The notes below the pieces were generated by a model. It was not told the origin of the DNA. It did no database searches and was given only the letters and a program-made list of their open reading frames with translations. The translations under genes were made by a program, and so were the position numbers. DNA of 64,000 nt from Coprousia sp963931435 (GTDB taxonomy: Bacteria > Actinomycetota > Coriobacteriia > Coriobacteriales > Coriobacteriaceae), in assembly GCA_963931435.1 (NCBI GenBank), contig OZ007012.1, positions 2,108,001 through 2,172,000 on the forward strand, written 5' to 3'. Of the stretch, positions 30,936-39,787 are shown in pieces; position 1 is the first letter of the stretch; each line of letters opens with the position of its first letter.

Positions 30936-31486
30936 GCGGTCATGGCGTTCAAGAGCTCCGTCGACGCGGACTCATCGGCCGACCAGGTGCCCTCGCCATC
31001 GTTCGTATAGGTGAAGGTGCATTCGGTGGTCTTGGGCTCGGCGGCCTCGGTGACGCTCATGAGGCTCTGGCCGGCGAGCTTCATGAGCGCATCCTGATCG
31101 GCGAGCGTCGCGGTGTCGACCGTCTCGAGCTGCGCGTAGAAATCGGTCTGGAACTGGGACATGATGTCCGTGAGCGATTTGCAGGTGATGGTGACCTTCG
31201 CGGTCGCGGTGTCGTCCTCGACGGTGACCTCGTCGATGGAGTAGTCGAAGCCGTCCAGATACGCCTTCGTGAACTCGGCCGTATCGACGCCGAGTGAGGC
31301 GAAATCATCTCCCGCGCTCGCCTCGATCTCCTCGACGAACTCGTCGCCACCGGCTTTGATGACATCGAGCTGGCTGGTCAGGTCCTCACGGATCATATCC
31401 TCAACCGACGGGCCGCCGCACGCGGCGAGCGCGACGAGGCACAGGGCGGCAAAGGCGATGAGCGGGGCAAGCAGGCGCTTTCTCAT
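30932..31486 (-). CDS. Secreted lipoprotein of unknown function
   Basis: 184 residues. A basic start (MRKRLLAP), hydrophobic stretch and lipobox LAAC (Cys 23) mark a signal-peptidase II substrate anchored outside the membrane. The mature part is acidic and mostly polar, with a repeated alpha/beta feel (DYSIDEVTVEDDTATAKVTI, then CTFTYTNDGEGTWS) like small DUF-type lipoproteins of Coriobacteriia. Start ATG 31486 has a G-rich ribosome site (GGGGGGACCC). It is upstream-bounded by the pyrE terminator and convergent with gph. No enzyme motif is seen. Confidence 0.85.
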   Translation of the reverse strand: MRKRLLAPLIAFAALCLVALAACGGPSVEDMIREDLTSQLDVIKAGGDEFVEEIEASAGDDFASLGVDTAEFTKAYLDGFDYSIDEVTVEDDTATAKVTITCKSLTDIMSQFQTDFYAQLETVDTATLADQDALMKLAGQSLMSVTEAAEPKTTECTFTYTNDGEGTWSADESASTELLNAMTA

Positions 31487-31503
31487 GGGTCCCCCCAAAA
31501 CAC

Positions 31504-31539
31504 GAGGTGCCCCGCCCCCTTGGTCGGGCGGGGCACCTC
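31504..31539 (-). terminator. Strong hairpin terminator downstream of pyrE
   Basis: GAGGTGCCCCGCCC (31504-31517) and GGGCGGGGCACCTC (31526-31539) make a perfect 14-bp stem with an 8-base loop. On the minus strand it is followed by GTGTTTTG. It separates pyrE from the lipoprotein gene. Confidence 0.75.
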
Positions 31540-31751
31540 ACCAACGTTGCCTTGAGTGTAGCTCAAACCGCGCGGCGCTGGCCAGGCGCAGGCCGCCTCG
31601 TCAGCCTCGACGGGGCAACGGGCAGGGCAGACGGTCGGAACGCCAGCACCCCTCCCGACAGGAGGCGGGGCCGCTCCGCGGCGCGAGCGCCTGCGCGCCC
31701 CGCCGCGCGGCCGATCCCGCCCGGTACCTCGGACGCGGAGGATCGAAGGAC

Positions 31752-32435
31752 CTACTCCTTGGTGCCGTACTGCTCGTAGTAGGCGTCGAGCGCCGCCTTG
31801 GTCGCATCGTCGATCACCACGCGGCCGTCGACTTCGTGGTTGTAGAGCGCCTCGGTCACCTCGGCCATGCTCACGATGGAAGCCACGGGGAACCCGTACT
31901 TCTCCTCGATCTCGCGCTGCGCCGTCTTGACGCCGCCCTTGCCCACCTCCATGCGGTTGAGACTCACGATGAGGCCCTTGACCTCGACGTCGGCGGCCGC
32001 CATGAGCTTGGGGTAGGTCTCGTCGATGGACTTGCCTGAGGTGGTGACGTCCTCCACCATGACCACGCGGTCGCCGTCGGCGAGCTCGTATCCCAGCATG
32101 CCGCCCTTGTCGGCGCCGTGGTCCTTGACCTCCTTGCGGTCCGAGCAGTAGCGGACCTCCTTGCCGTACAGCTCGGCGAGCGCGATCGCGGTGACGACGG
32201 CGAGCGGGATGCCCTTGTACGCCGGCCCGAACACCACGTCGAAATCGAGGCCGAAGTTGTCATGGATGGCGCGCGCGTAGTACTCGCCCAGGCGCTTGAG
32301 CTGCGTGCCGGTCACATAGGCGCCCGCGTTCATGAAAAACGGGCTCTTGCGGCCGCTCTTCAGGGTGAAGTCGCCGAACTTGAGCACGTCGGACTCGACC
32401 ATGAACTCGATGAACTCCTGCTTGTACGCCTCCAT
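31752..32435 (-). CDS. pyrE: Orotate phosphoribosyltransferase
   Basis: 227 residues. PRPP-binding loop VVMVEDVTTSGKSI, plus FGPAYKGIPLAVV and KSPFFMNAGAYVTG typical of the longer PyrE type. It converts orotate and PRPP to OMP in pyrimidine synthesis. The ATG at 32435 has GGGAGG five bases upstream; the ATG at 32447 has none. It stands alone rather than in a pyr operon, and is separated by 54 bases from the upstream ribokinase-like gene on the same strand. A terminator-like hairpin follows at 31504-31539. Confidence 0.96.
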   Translation of the reverse strand: MEAYKQEFIEFMVESDVLKFGDFTLKSGRKSPFFMNAGAYVTGTQLKRLGEYYARAIHDNFGLDFDVVFGPAYKGIPLAVVTAIALAELYGKEVRYCSDRKEVKDHGADKGGMLGYELADGDRVVMVEDVTTSGKSIDETYPKLMAAADVEVKGLIVSLNRMEVGKGGVKTAQREIEEKYGFPVASIVSMAEVTEALYNHEVDGRVVIDDATKAALDAYYEQYGTKE

Positions 32436-32489
32436 GGCGCCTCCCATCGGTTATGCGCCGGCGGCGCCTCCACGCGCGGCGCCGGCTTG

Positions 32490-33467
32490 CTATGCGATGT
32501 CTACAAGGGTATCAGACCCGGGCGCCGCGCGGCTGTCCAGCCAGGCGCAAACCTCGTCCCACGTTGGGATGGACGCCTGCGCGCCCGGCCGCGTGACGGT
32601 GCAGGTGCCCACCAGCGTGGCGCGGTAGATGGCCTCGGCCAGGGTGAAGCCCTGGGCGCGCAGGGCCGCGAGGGTGCCGATGAACGCGTCGCCGGCCGCC
32701 GTGGTGTCCGCCGCCTCGACCTCGTCGGCAGGAACGAGCAGCAGGTGGTCGCCGTTGAGCATCGCCGCGCCCGCCGCGCCCAGGGTGAGCATGGCCATGC
32801 CCCCCGTCTTGGCCTCCAGCGCGCGCAGCGCCGCCGCGCAGGACTCCTCGTCCACGGGCGCGATGCCGGTGAGCGCCGCGCACTCCGACTCGTTCGCGCA
32901 CACCAGATCGACCTCGCCCCACGCCTCGGCGGGAAGATCGCAGGCAGGGGCGGGGTTGAACACCGTGAACCATCCCAGGCGGTGCGCGCGCGTGATCGCC
33001 GCGGCCGTGGCCTCGAGCGCGCATTCGCCTTGTGCGAGCAGCACGGTCCCCATCGCGGCGTCGGCGCGCGCGGCGAGCGCGTCGATGGCTGCCGCGGCGT
33101 CGGCCGCGGTGAGCACGGCGTTGGCGCCCGGCGAGACGATGATGCGGTTGTCGCCCGCCGAGCGCAGCACCACCGCCGCCCCTGTGGCGCATCCGGGCAC
33201 GCGGCGGACCTGCTCCACATCGACGCCCGCGCCCTCCACCGTCTCGAGAAGCGCGGCGCCCAAGGGGTCGTCGCCCACGGCGCCCGCGAGATACGCCTCC
33301 GCCCCCATGCGCGCCGCGGCGACGGCCTGGTTGGCCCCCTTGCCGCCCGCGCCCATGACGAGCGCACCGCCCAGGATCGTCTCGCCGGCGGCGGGCATGC
33401 GCCCGCACGGGATCGAGAGGTCCATGTTCATGCTCCCGAATACCACCACGCACCTGTTCCGCCCCAT
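32490..33467 (-). CDS. rbsK: PfkB-family carbohydrate kinase, ribokinase-like
   Basis: 325 residues. The ribokinase signature at the N-terminus (VVFGSMNMDLSI, GGALVMGAGGKGANQAVAAARMG), the FNPAPA and ANESECAALTG segments and the C-terminal DTTAAGDAFIGTLA (catalytic base Asp, anion hole) are all present. Family members phosphorylate ribose or related sugars or nucleosides. RBS AGAGGGGG before ATG 33467. No ribose transporter is nearby. The 326-base gap to the divergent acyltransferase gene (33468-33793) shows only a TACACT -10-like hexamer at 33721 and no other feature. Confidence 0.9.
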   Translation of the reverse strand: MGRNRCVVVFGSMNMDLSIPCGRMPAAGETILGGALVMGAGGKGANQAVAAARMGAEAYLAGAVGDDPLGAALLETVEGAGVDVEQVRRVPGCATGAAVVLRSAGDNRIIVSPGANAVLTAADAAAAIDALAARADAAMGTVLLAQGECALEATAAAITRAHRLGWFTVFNPAPACDLPAEAWGEVDLVCANESECAALTGIAPVDEESCAAALRALEAKTGGMAMLTLGAAGAAMLNGDHLLLVPADEVEAADTTAAGDAFIGTLAALRAQGFTLAEAIYRATLVGTCTVTRPGAQASIPTWDEVCAWLDSRAAPGSDTLVDIA

Positions 33468-33793
33468 GGCGACCCCCTCTATCTGCCTGCGCATCGGCCT
33501 GCCGGGGCGCCATGGCCGGACCCCGCGGCCCGCCCGATGGAACCAGCGGTTGAACCGCCCGCAGGCGGAACGCCCCCATGGTACCCCTGCGGCCGTCGAG
33601 AAGCCATGGTACGGCGGGTCGGCGGCGCCAAAACGCGAACGACGCGCCTCGCATGCGAAGCGATTCGTAAACGCACGTCCCTCATCCTCGCATCTTGCGG
33701 ACGCGGCGGCGCCCGTGCGCTACACTGGAAGAAGACCATCTCGGGCCCGCGCCCGACGAACCGACGCGAATACCAAAGCGAGCGACACGATAC

Positions 33794-36229
33794 ATGAGCA
33801 ACGCAACGCCCCGTCATCCCCACAGCAGCCCCTCCGGGCCCGGCCGTTCAAGCGGCAGCCGGACCCCGCGCCCCGGCAACCGTCCAACGCGCGCCGGGAG
33901 CCCGCGCTCCCGCGCCGGCGGGCGCCCGGCAGGCTCCGCTGCAGCCTCGGCAGGTGCCGCGCGCACGCACGGCACGCGACGCCGCGCGGCGTCCGCGGCG
34001 CCCGGCAGCACCCGTCCCGGCGCGCGCAGGCGAGCCTTCGCAGCAAGCGCCCCGGTCGAGCCCGTGCACAACCGCCGCATGCGCTACATCCCCGCCCTCG
34101 ACGGCATCCGCACCCTCGCCGTCATCGCCGTCATCCTCTACCACCTGCACCTGCCCTGGGCGCAAGGCGGCCTTCTGGGCGTCACCATGTTCTTCGTGCT
34201 CTCGGGCTACCTCATCACCCGCCTGCTCATCGCTGAGTTCGACCAGTCCGGCACCATCGACCTCCTGGGCTTCTGGAAGCGGCGCATCCGGCGCCTCATG
34301 CCCGCCACGGTGACCGTGGTGGTGGTGACGGCGGCGCTGTGCACCGTCTTCAACCACGTCATGCTCACCAAGATGCGCTCCGACGTCCTGCCGTCGCTGC
34401 TGTTCTTCAACAACTGGTGGCAGGTCATCAACAACGTCTCGTACTTCAACGCGCTGGGCGACCCCTCGCCGCTCACCCACTTCTGGTCGCTTGCCATCGA
34501 GGAGCAGTTCTACCTGGTCTGGCCGCCCGTGCTGTTCGTCGCGCTCAAGCTCGGCGCGCATCACCGCTGGGTGCGCCGGTCGGTGCTCGCGCTGGCGGCA
34601 ATCTCGGCCGGAGCCATGGCGCTGCTCTACAGCCCCGGCGCCGACCCCAGCCGCCTGTACTACGGCACCGACACGCGCGCGTTCTCGCTCCTGCTGGGCG
34701 CGTGGTTGGCGTTCATCCCCGAGCGCTCGCTCAGGCCCCGGCGCCTGCTCGCCGCGCTGGGCCTGGGGCGGGTTCTTCCGGCATCGGTGGTCAACGACGC
34801 CCGCAACGCGCAGATGAGCGACGCCGAGCTCGCCGCCGTGAACGCCGCCGCGCCGAGCACCTACGGCCAGCTCGCGTCCAGCGAGGCGTCGCACTCCAAG
34901 TCGGCTGCAGCCCGTCCCCACGCGCGCGGCGCCGAGGATGACGATGCGGCGGTCTCGTCGCCCGCCATGGACGTCATCGGCCTCGTGGGCCTCATCGGCC
35001 TGGCCCTCATGGTGGGGTTCACCAACGGCTACACCGCGTTCCAGTACCAGGGCGGAACGCTTCTGTGCTCCGTCCTCACCCTCATGGTCATCGCCGCCGC
35101 CATGCAGCCCGCGGGCCTTCTGGCTCGCGGGCTCGCGCTGAGGCCGCTCGTGTGGGTGGGGCAGCGCTCCTACAGCATCTACCTGTGGCACTATCCGCTG
35201 CTGCTCCTCATGAACCCCGTCTCCCGCGTCAGCGAGACGCCGTGGTGGATGATGATCCTCCAGGCGCTCGTGGTCCTCGCCGCCGCCGAGCTCTCCTACC
35301 GGTTCGTGGAGACGCCGTTCCGCCGCGGGGCCTTCGGCGCGTTCCTGCGGCGCGTCAGCCAGGTGGGGCTGAGCCCCAAGGCGCTCTTCCGCCTCAACCC
35401 CGTCGCGTTCTCGCTCACCGGCGCAATCCTCGTGGTGGCGCTCGGCGGGCTCGCCTTCGTGCCCGACACCTCCGCCCTTTCCGACGAGGGGGCCGCGCTG
35501 CTCGCTGGCGACGACGCCGGCCCGGTGACGGCGGGAGGCAGCGCCGCCGGGGCGACCGATGGCGCATCTGCCGGCGACGCATCGACCGGCGCCGATGGGA
35601 GCTCCACCGACGCAGGCGACACGGGCTCGGAGTTCCCCGAGGGCTCCTACGACGTGCTCATGATCGGCGACTCGGTCTCGGTGCGCGCGGTCGACGCCTT
35701 CCAAGCGGCCTTCCCGCACGGCTTCATCGACGCCGCCAAGAACCGCCAGTTCTCCGAGGGCGAGGTCGCGTACGAGAGCTATGTGTCGCAGAACCTCGCC
35801 GGCAAGATCGCCGTGTTCGCGCTTGGCACCAACGGCCTGGTGACCGACGAGATGATCGACAGCCTCATGGCGGACGTGGGCGATCGGCGCATCGCGGTGT
35901 TCGTCAACACGCGCAGCCCCCAGCCCTGGGTCGGCGACACCAACGCCGCCATCGGGCGCGCGCCGGAGCGCTACCCCAACGCCCGCGTCATCGACTGGTA
36001 CGGCTACAGCGCCAACCGCGGCGACCTGTTCGACGGCGACGGCACGCACCTCTCGGCCTTGGGCGCGCAGGAGTACATCCAGCTCATCTACGACGCCGTC
36101 GCCGACGACCTGCCCATGCATCCCGAGGACCACGTGAACGACCCGGTCCCCACCGCCGTGCGCAACACCCTCGACGCCTTCAAGGGCGCCGCGGGCACGT
36201 TGGAGCTCGGCGCGATCGAGGCTCGCTAG
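33794..36229 (+). CDS. OafA/YrhL-type membrane O-acyltransferase with C-terminal SGNH domain
   Basis: 811 residues from ATG 33794. Residues 1-95 are an unusual basic Arg/Pro/Ala/Ser-rich cytosolic leader. The acyltransferase-3 domain (~96-510) starts RYIPALDGIRTLAVIAVILYHL (split by its catalytic His), with FFVLSGYLIT, the FWKRRIRRLMP helix and HFWSLAIEEQFYLVWP. A long loop (~330-385) interrupts the helices. After a Gly/Ser/Asp-rich linker (~565-615) comes an SGNH hydrolase-like domain (VLMIGDSVSVRAVDAF, with a DGTHLSALGAQEY Asp/His pair). Such proteins O-acetylate peptidoglycan or cell-surface glycans at the outer face of the membrane. No strong ribosome site is visible. Confidence 0.9.
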   Translation: MSNATPRHPHSSPSGPGRSSGSRTPRPGNRPTRAGSPRSRAGGRPAGSAAASAGAARTHGTRRRAASAAPGSTRPGARRRAFAASAPVEPVHNRRMRYIPALDGIRTLAVIAVILYHLHLPWAQGGLLGVTMFFVLSGYLITRLLIAEFDQSGTIDLLGFWKRRIRRLMPATVTVVVVTAALCTVFNHVMLTKMRSDVLPSLLFFNNWWQVINNVSYFNALGDPSPLTHFWSLAIEEQFYLVWPPVLFVALKLGAHHRWVRRSVLALAAISAGAMALLYSPGADPSRLYYGTDTRAFSLLLGAWLAFIPERSLRPRRLLAALGLGRVLPASVVNDARNAQMSDAELAAVNAAAPSTYGQLASSEASHSKSAAARPHARGAEDDDAAVSSPAMDVIGLVGLIGLALMVGFTNGYTAFQYQGGTLLCSVLTLMVIAAAMQPAGLLARGLALRPLVWVGQRSYSIYLWHYPLLLLMNPVSRVSETPWWMMILQALVVLAAAELSYRFVETPFRRGAFGAFLRRVSQVGLSPKALFRLNPVAFSLTGAILVVALGGLAFVPDTSALSDEGAALLAGDDAGPVTAGGSAAGATDGASAGDASTGADGSSTDAGDTGSEFPEGSYDVLMIGDSVSVRAVDAFQAAFPHGFIDAAKNRQFSEGEVAYESYVSQNLAGKIAVFALGTNGLVTDEMIDSLMADVGDRRIAVFVNTRSPQPWVGDTNAAIGRAPERYPNARVIDWYGYSANRGDLFDGDGTHLSALGAQEYIQLIYDAVADDLPMHPEDHVNDPVPTAVRNTLDAFKGAAGTLELGAIEAR

Positions 36230-36299
36230 CCACCATGCTCCGGCGGCGGCCGACGCCGCGCCCGACGCTGGCCGACGCCGCGTCGACTGGGATGTAATC

Positions 36300-36443
36300 A
36301 TGAGCCAGCACCGCCGGCTCTACCGCGCGCTCGCCGAGCACAACACCGAGGAGGTCTCCTACCTCACCACGGCGCACCTGCACCTCATGACCGCCGAGCA
36401 GGCCGCCGTCCTCGCCGCCTTCCCGGACTACTTCGAGGAGTAG
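36300..36443 (+). CDS. Possible 47-residue small protein
   Basis: ATG 36300 opens a 47-codon frame with amphipathic composition (RRLYRALAEHNTEEVSYLTT, ending FPDYFEE). It begins 70 bases after the acyltransferase stop, on the same strand, with only a weak GGGATG upstream. It has no membrane segment. Codon use follows the local GC-rich pattern with G/C at third positions, which supports coding, but there is no recognised family. Confidence 0.4.
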   Translation: MSQHRRLYRALAEHNTEEVSYLTTAHLHLMTAEQAAVLAAFPDYFEE

Positions 36444-36560
36444 GCTGCATCGACGCCGGCGCAGCGCCGACGGGGCTCCAGCGCGGCCCGGTGCAGCACC
36501 GGCGCGGTTCCGATACCGTCCCCGGGGTGCCCGCGGTGGACCCGGCAGATCGGCGATGCT

Positions 36561-36630
36561 CGATTGGGGAACCCTATGTACACTTTTTCGCACATAGAGC
36601 GGCCAGAACGTACATAGGGTTCCCCAATCG
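36561..36630 (+). repeat. 70-bp palindromic element, copy 4 of 4
   Basis: Perfect 21-nt arms at 36561-36581 and 36610-36630, 28-nt loop starting ACT and ending AGAAC. Arm position 14 is C where the other copies have A, and its partner is G instead of T, a second compensatory change. It lies between the acyltransferase/small ORF and the convergent Nramp gene, beside GC-rich repeats (GCCGACGCCGCG at 36247 and 36271; GACGCCGGCGCAGCGCCGACG near 36452). Confidence 0.9.
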
Positions 36631-36650
36631 CAAACAGGGGCAGGGGACGC

Positions 36651-37898
36651 CTAGAACCCCAGGATCTGGAGGACGAACATCACCGCGGTGAGCACGGTGA
36701 TGAGCGCGATCGTGGCCCAGGTGAGGACGTTCCACACCCGCCCGTTAACGTAGGCGCCCATGATGCGGCGGTCGCGCGCGATGAACACCAGGAACACGAG
36801 CAGCACGGGCAGCAGCACGCCGTTGATGACCTGCGCCGACATCATGATCTCGAAGAGGTCGACCCCGGGCAGGATCACGAGCAGCGCCGAAACCATGATC
36901 ACGGCGGTGATGATGCCGCGGTAGACGGGCGCCTCCTCCCAGCTGCGGTCGGCCCCGCGCTCCCACCCGAAGGCCTCGCAGATGGCGCTCGAGGTCACGC
37001 CCGGCAGCACGCACGCCGCCAGAAAGCTCGCCGCCACGAGCCCTGCCGCGAAGAGCACCGTCGACCACGGTCCCACGATGGGCTCGAGAGCGAGCGCCGC
37101 ATCGGCGGCGTCCGCGACCTCGATCCCCGCCGGGAAGAGCACCGAGCCCGTCGTCACGATGATGAACCACGCGATGGCGCAGGCGATGATGGAGCCCGAG
37201 ACGGTATCGACGCGTTGAAGCGGGATGCCCGCCTCGTCGACATTCTTGTCGACCACGTTGTTCTGCGCGAGGAAGATCATCCATGGCGCGATGGTGGTGC
37301 CGATGGTGGCAACCAGAAGCGAGACGTAGGCGGGTCTCGCCACCATGCGCGGCGTCACCGTGGCGGCCGCGACGGCGCCCCAATCGGGGCCCATCATGAA
37401 GGCGGCCACCACGTAGGTCGCGAACACGCAGCTCACCGCGAGCAGCACGCGCTCCACGCGCCTGAAGCTCCCCGACATGGTGAGCAGCCAGATTACGAGC
37501 GCCACGAGCGGCACCGAGATGGTCTTGGGCACGCCGAACAGGGCCAACCCGCTCGCCAGGCCGGCGAACTCCGAGATGGTCACCGCCGTGTTGGCGATGA
37601 GCAGCGCGCCCATGGCCAGCACGCTCTTGCGCACGCCGAACCGCTCGCGGATGAGCGAGGCGAACCCCTTGCCCGTCACGCAGCCGCAGCGCGCCGCCGT
37701 CTCCTGCACGACGATCAGCAGCACCGCCATCACCGGCAGGATCCACAGAGTCTGGTACCCGAAGCTGGCGCCCGCGCTCGAGTAGGTGGCGATGCCGCCG
37801 GCGTCGTTGCCGGCGAGCGCCGCGAGGAGCCCGGGGCCCATCGCACCCAGCACCGCCGCGAGCGTCACGCGCTCGCCCGTCCTTCGCGCCATCCTCAC
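36651..37898 (-). CDS. Nramp-family divalent metal transporter of the NRMT (Mg2+) type
   Basis: 415 residues, about 11 hydrophobic segments. The start is GTG 37898 (overlapping the upstream stop) or ATG 37892. The Nramp fold begins GPGLLAALAGNDAGGIATYS. The canonical helix-1 metal motif DPGN reads DAGG, and the helix-6 motif with Met (MPH) reads APW in GTTIAPWMIFLAQNN. Loss of the Met and altered Asn is the pattern of Nramp-related magnesium transporters described from the Coriobacteriia member Eggerthella lenta, which carry hydrated Mg2+ rather than Mn2+. Coupling to a MgtE-like gene supports magnesium. Ion selectivity is inferred. Confidence 0.85.
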   Translation of the reverse strand: MRMARRTGERVTLAAVLGAMGPGLLAALAGNDAGGIATYSSAGASFGYQTLWILPVMAVLLIVVQETAARCGCVTGKGFASLIRERFGVRKSVLAMGALLIANTAVTISEFAGLASGLALFGVPKTISVPLVALVIWLLTMSGSFRRVERVLLAVSCVFATYVVAAFMMGPDWGAVAAATVTPRMVARPAYVSLLVATIGTTIAPWMIFLAQNNVVDKNVDEAGIPLQRVDTVSGSIIACAIAWFIIVTTGSVLFPAGIEVADAADAALALEPIVGPWSTVLFAAGLVAASFLAACVLPGVTSSAICEAFGWERGADRSWEEAPVYRGIITAVIMVSALLVILPGVDLFEIMMSAQVINGVLLPVLLVFLVFIARDRRIMGAYVNGRVWNVLTWATIALITVLTAVMFVLQILGF

Positions 37899-39787
37899 GC
37901 CACCACGAGAAAGACGCCGAGCGTCGCGGCGACCGCGTACAGCACGCAGGCGACGAGCACCGCCGAGACGTTGAGGGCGATGCCCGAGGTGTTGCGGTCG
38001 TGCTCATCGCGCCAGAAGAGGAGCTTGAGGTAGCCCACGGCGCACAGGAAGCAGGCGAGCACCACCGCGGCGGCCGCACCGAAGCACGTCGTGAGCACCT
38101 GCGCCGTCATCTGGGCGCCCACGTCCCACGCGCCGCCTGCGAACACCGGCTCGAGCGACCCCTCGGGGAAGGCCGCACCCAGCACGAGCTGCCCGCAGAG
38201 GTAGACCACGAGCGCGAGCACCGCGCCCACGCCGGCACAGCGCAAAAAGAACGCCAGATACGGCTTGCCCTCGCCCTCGTGCTCGTCGTATTCGAGGTAG
38301 AAGCCCCGCACGAACGACGTCATGCGGCTCGCGGTGATGAGCGCCACCGGCATCACGCCCATGGGGTAGATGAACCACGAGCTGCCGTCCACGCCCATCC
38401 ACGTGAGCGCCGCCGCGATGATGCCCGACGCGATCGCCCAGACGAGCACCCAGTAGGAGCGCTGGGCGAACCAGGAGAGCGTGTGCATCGACTCGCCCGC
38501 CGCGCCGCCCTCGCCCGCGCCCACGCCGGCGATCTGGAGATCCTCCTCGTGCTCCTCGGCGATGACGTCGAGGGCGTCGTCCACCGTCACGATGCCCAGC
38601 ACATGGCGCGCCTCGTCGCACACCGGGATGGCCACGAGGTTGTACTTGGTCATCTCGTCGGCCACCTCCTCCTGATCGAGGTCGGGGGCGACCCACACCA
38701 CGTCGCGGTACGAGAGATCGGAAAGGCGCTCGTCGTGGTCGGCCACGATAAGCGTGCGCAGGCTGAGCACGCCCGTGAGCGCGCCCTGGCCGTCGAGCGT
38801 GTAGACATAGTAGACGCTCTCGAAGTCCTCATCCAGCCTGCGGATGGCCTCGATGGCGTCGGCGACGGTGGCCGTGGCCGGCAGCGCCACGAACTCGGAG
38901 GTCATGATGCGACCCGCGGTGTCCTCCTCGTAGCCGAGCAGGTTGCGGATGGCCTTCTCCTCCTTGACGCCCATGAGGCGCAGGAGCTTCTCGGCCTTCT
39001 CGTAATCGAGCTCCTCGATGAGCGCCGCGGCGTCATCGGGGTCCATGAGGGCGAGCATCGAGGAGGCATCGCGGTCGCTCATGCCCTCGAGCACCTCGGC
39101 TGCCAGCTCGTCGTCATCGAACTCGCCGATGGCCTCGGCCGCCTGCGCGGTGTCGAGCTGGGCGAACACCTGCCCGCGCAGGCGCGGATCGAGCTGCTCG
39201 ATGATGTCGGCGATGTCGGCCGGATGGAGCTCGTCGAGCGTCTTGTGCGAGACGGAGAGCTTGATCTGCTGGGTGGAGCGTTCCAGGAGGTCCATGTACG
39301 ACCAGGCGATGATCTCCTCCTTGAGCGGGCGGCCGAGCAAACGCGCCACCGCGACGCCCGCGCGCTCCAGTGCCGGGTGGATGGCGCGCAAGAGGCCGCG
39401 GGCCCCCACCTCGGCGCCCAGCAGGCGGAGCTGGCCGGCGCCGGTGGCGGAGAACTTGATGTCGTTGACGCGCACCACCTTCATGCCCTGCGTGTCCACG
39501 ATCTGCTTGTTGAGGATGTCGCGCGCCAGCAGCAGCTCATCGGGCTGCAGGTAGGAGAAGCGCACGTCGGCGGCCGGAACGTTGAGATGCACGCCGGTCT
39601 CATCCATGCTGGCCACGTACTTGCGCCACGAGATCATGAACGGGGTGTGCCCCGGCCCTTGGAACGCCAACGAGGTGACATGCGGAAAGACCTCGCCCGT
39701 GGCGATACCCAGATCGTTGACCGCGCCCAGCCGCTCGCCGTTCACATCGAGCACCGGCAGCCTGAGCATCTCGGATAGATAGTTCAT
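37895..39787 (-). CDS. MgtE-related magnesium transport/regulatory protein with PRC-like N-terminus
   Basis: 630 residues against ~450 for MgtE. Residues ~1-175 resemble PRC-barrel pairs (VLDVNGERLGAVNDLGI, then VVRVNDIKFSATGAGQL). Residues ~190-310 are an MgtE N-domain superhelix (LHPADIADIIEQLDPRLR, DPDDAAALIEELD). Two CBS domains follow (~320-440, IMTSEFVALPATATVADAI, LVAIPVCDEARHVLGIVTVD). About five transmembrane helices (~470-630) do not show the canonical MgtE pore motif, so this may gate or assist the Nramp protein rather than conduct by itself. The four-base GTGA overlap with the downstream Nramp gene implies coupled translation and a joint function. Confidence 0.82.
   Translation of the reverse strand: MNYLSEMLRLPVLDVNGERLGAVNDLGIATGEVFPHVTSLAFQGPGHTPFMISWRKYVASMDETGVHLNVPAADVRFSYLQPDELLLARDILNKQIVDTQGMKVVRVNDIKFSATGAGQLRLLGAEVGARGLLRAIHPALERAGVAVARLLGRPLKEEIIAWSYMDLLERSTQQIKLSVSHKTLDELHPADIADIIEQLDPRLRGQVFAQLDTAQAAEAIGEFDDDELAAEVLEGMSDRDASSMLALMDPDDAAALIEELDYEKAEKLLRLMGVKEEKAIRNLLGYEEDTAGRIMTSEFVALPATATVADAIEAIRRLDEDFESVYYVYTLDGQGALTGVLSLRTLIVADHDERLSDLSYRDVVWVAPDLDQEEVADEMTKYNLVAIPVCDEARHVLGIVTVDDALDVIAEEHEEDLQIAGVGAGEGGAAGESMHTLSWFAQRSYWVLVWAIASGIIAAALTWMGVDGSSWFIYPMGVMPVALITASRMTSFVRGFYLEYDEHEGEGKPYLAFFLRCAGVGAVLALVVYLCGQLVLGAAFPEGSLEPVFAGGAWDVGAQMTAQVLTTCFGAAAAVVLACFLCAVGYLKLLFWRDEHDRNTSGIALNVSAVLVACVLYAVAATLGVFLVVA

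Noticed and set aside
33848..36301. 817-codon minus-strand frame opposite the acyltransferase
   Set aside because: Antisense shadow; the plus strand encodes clear acyltransferase and SGNH motifs.
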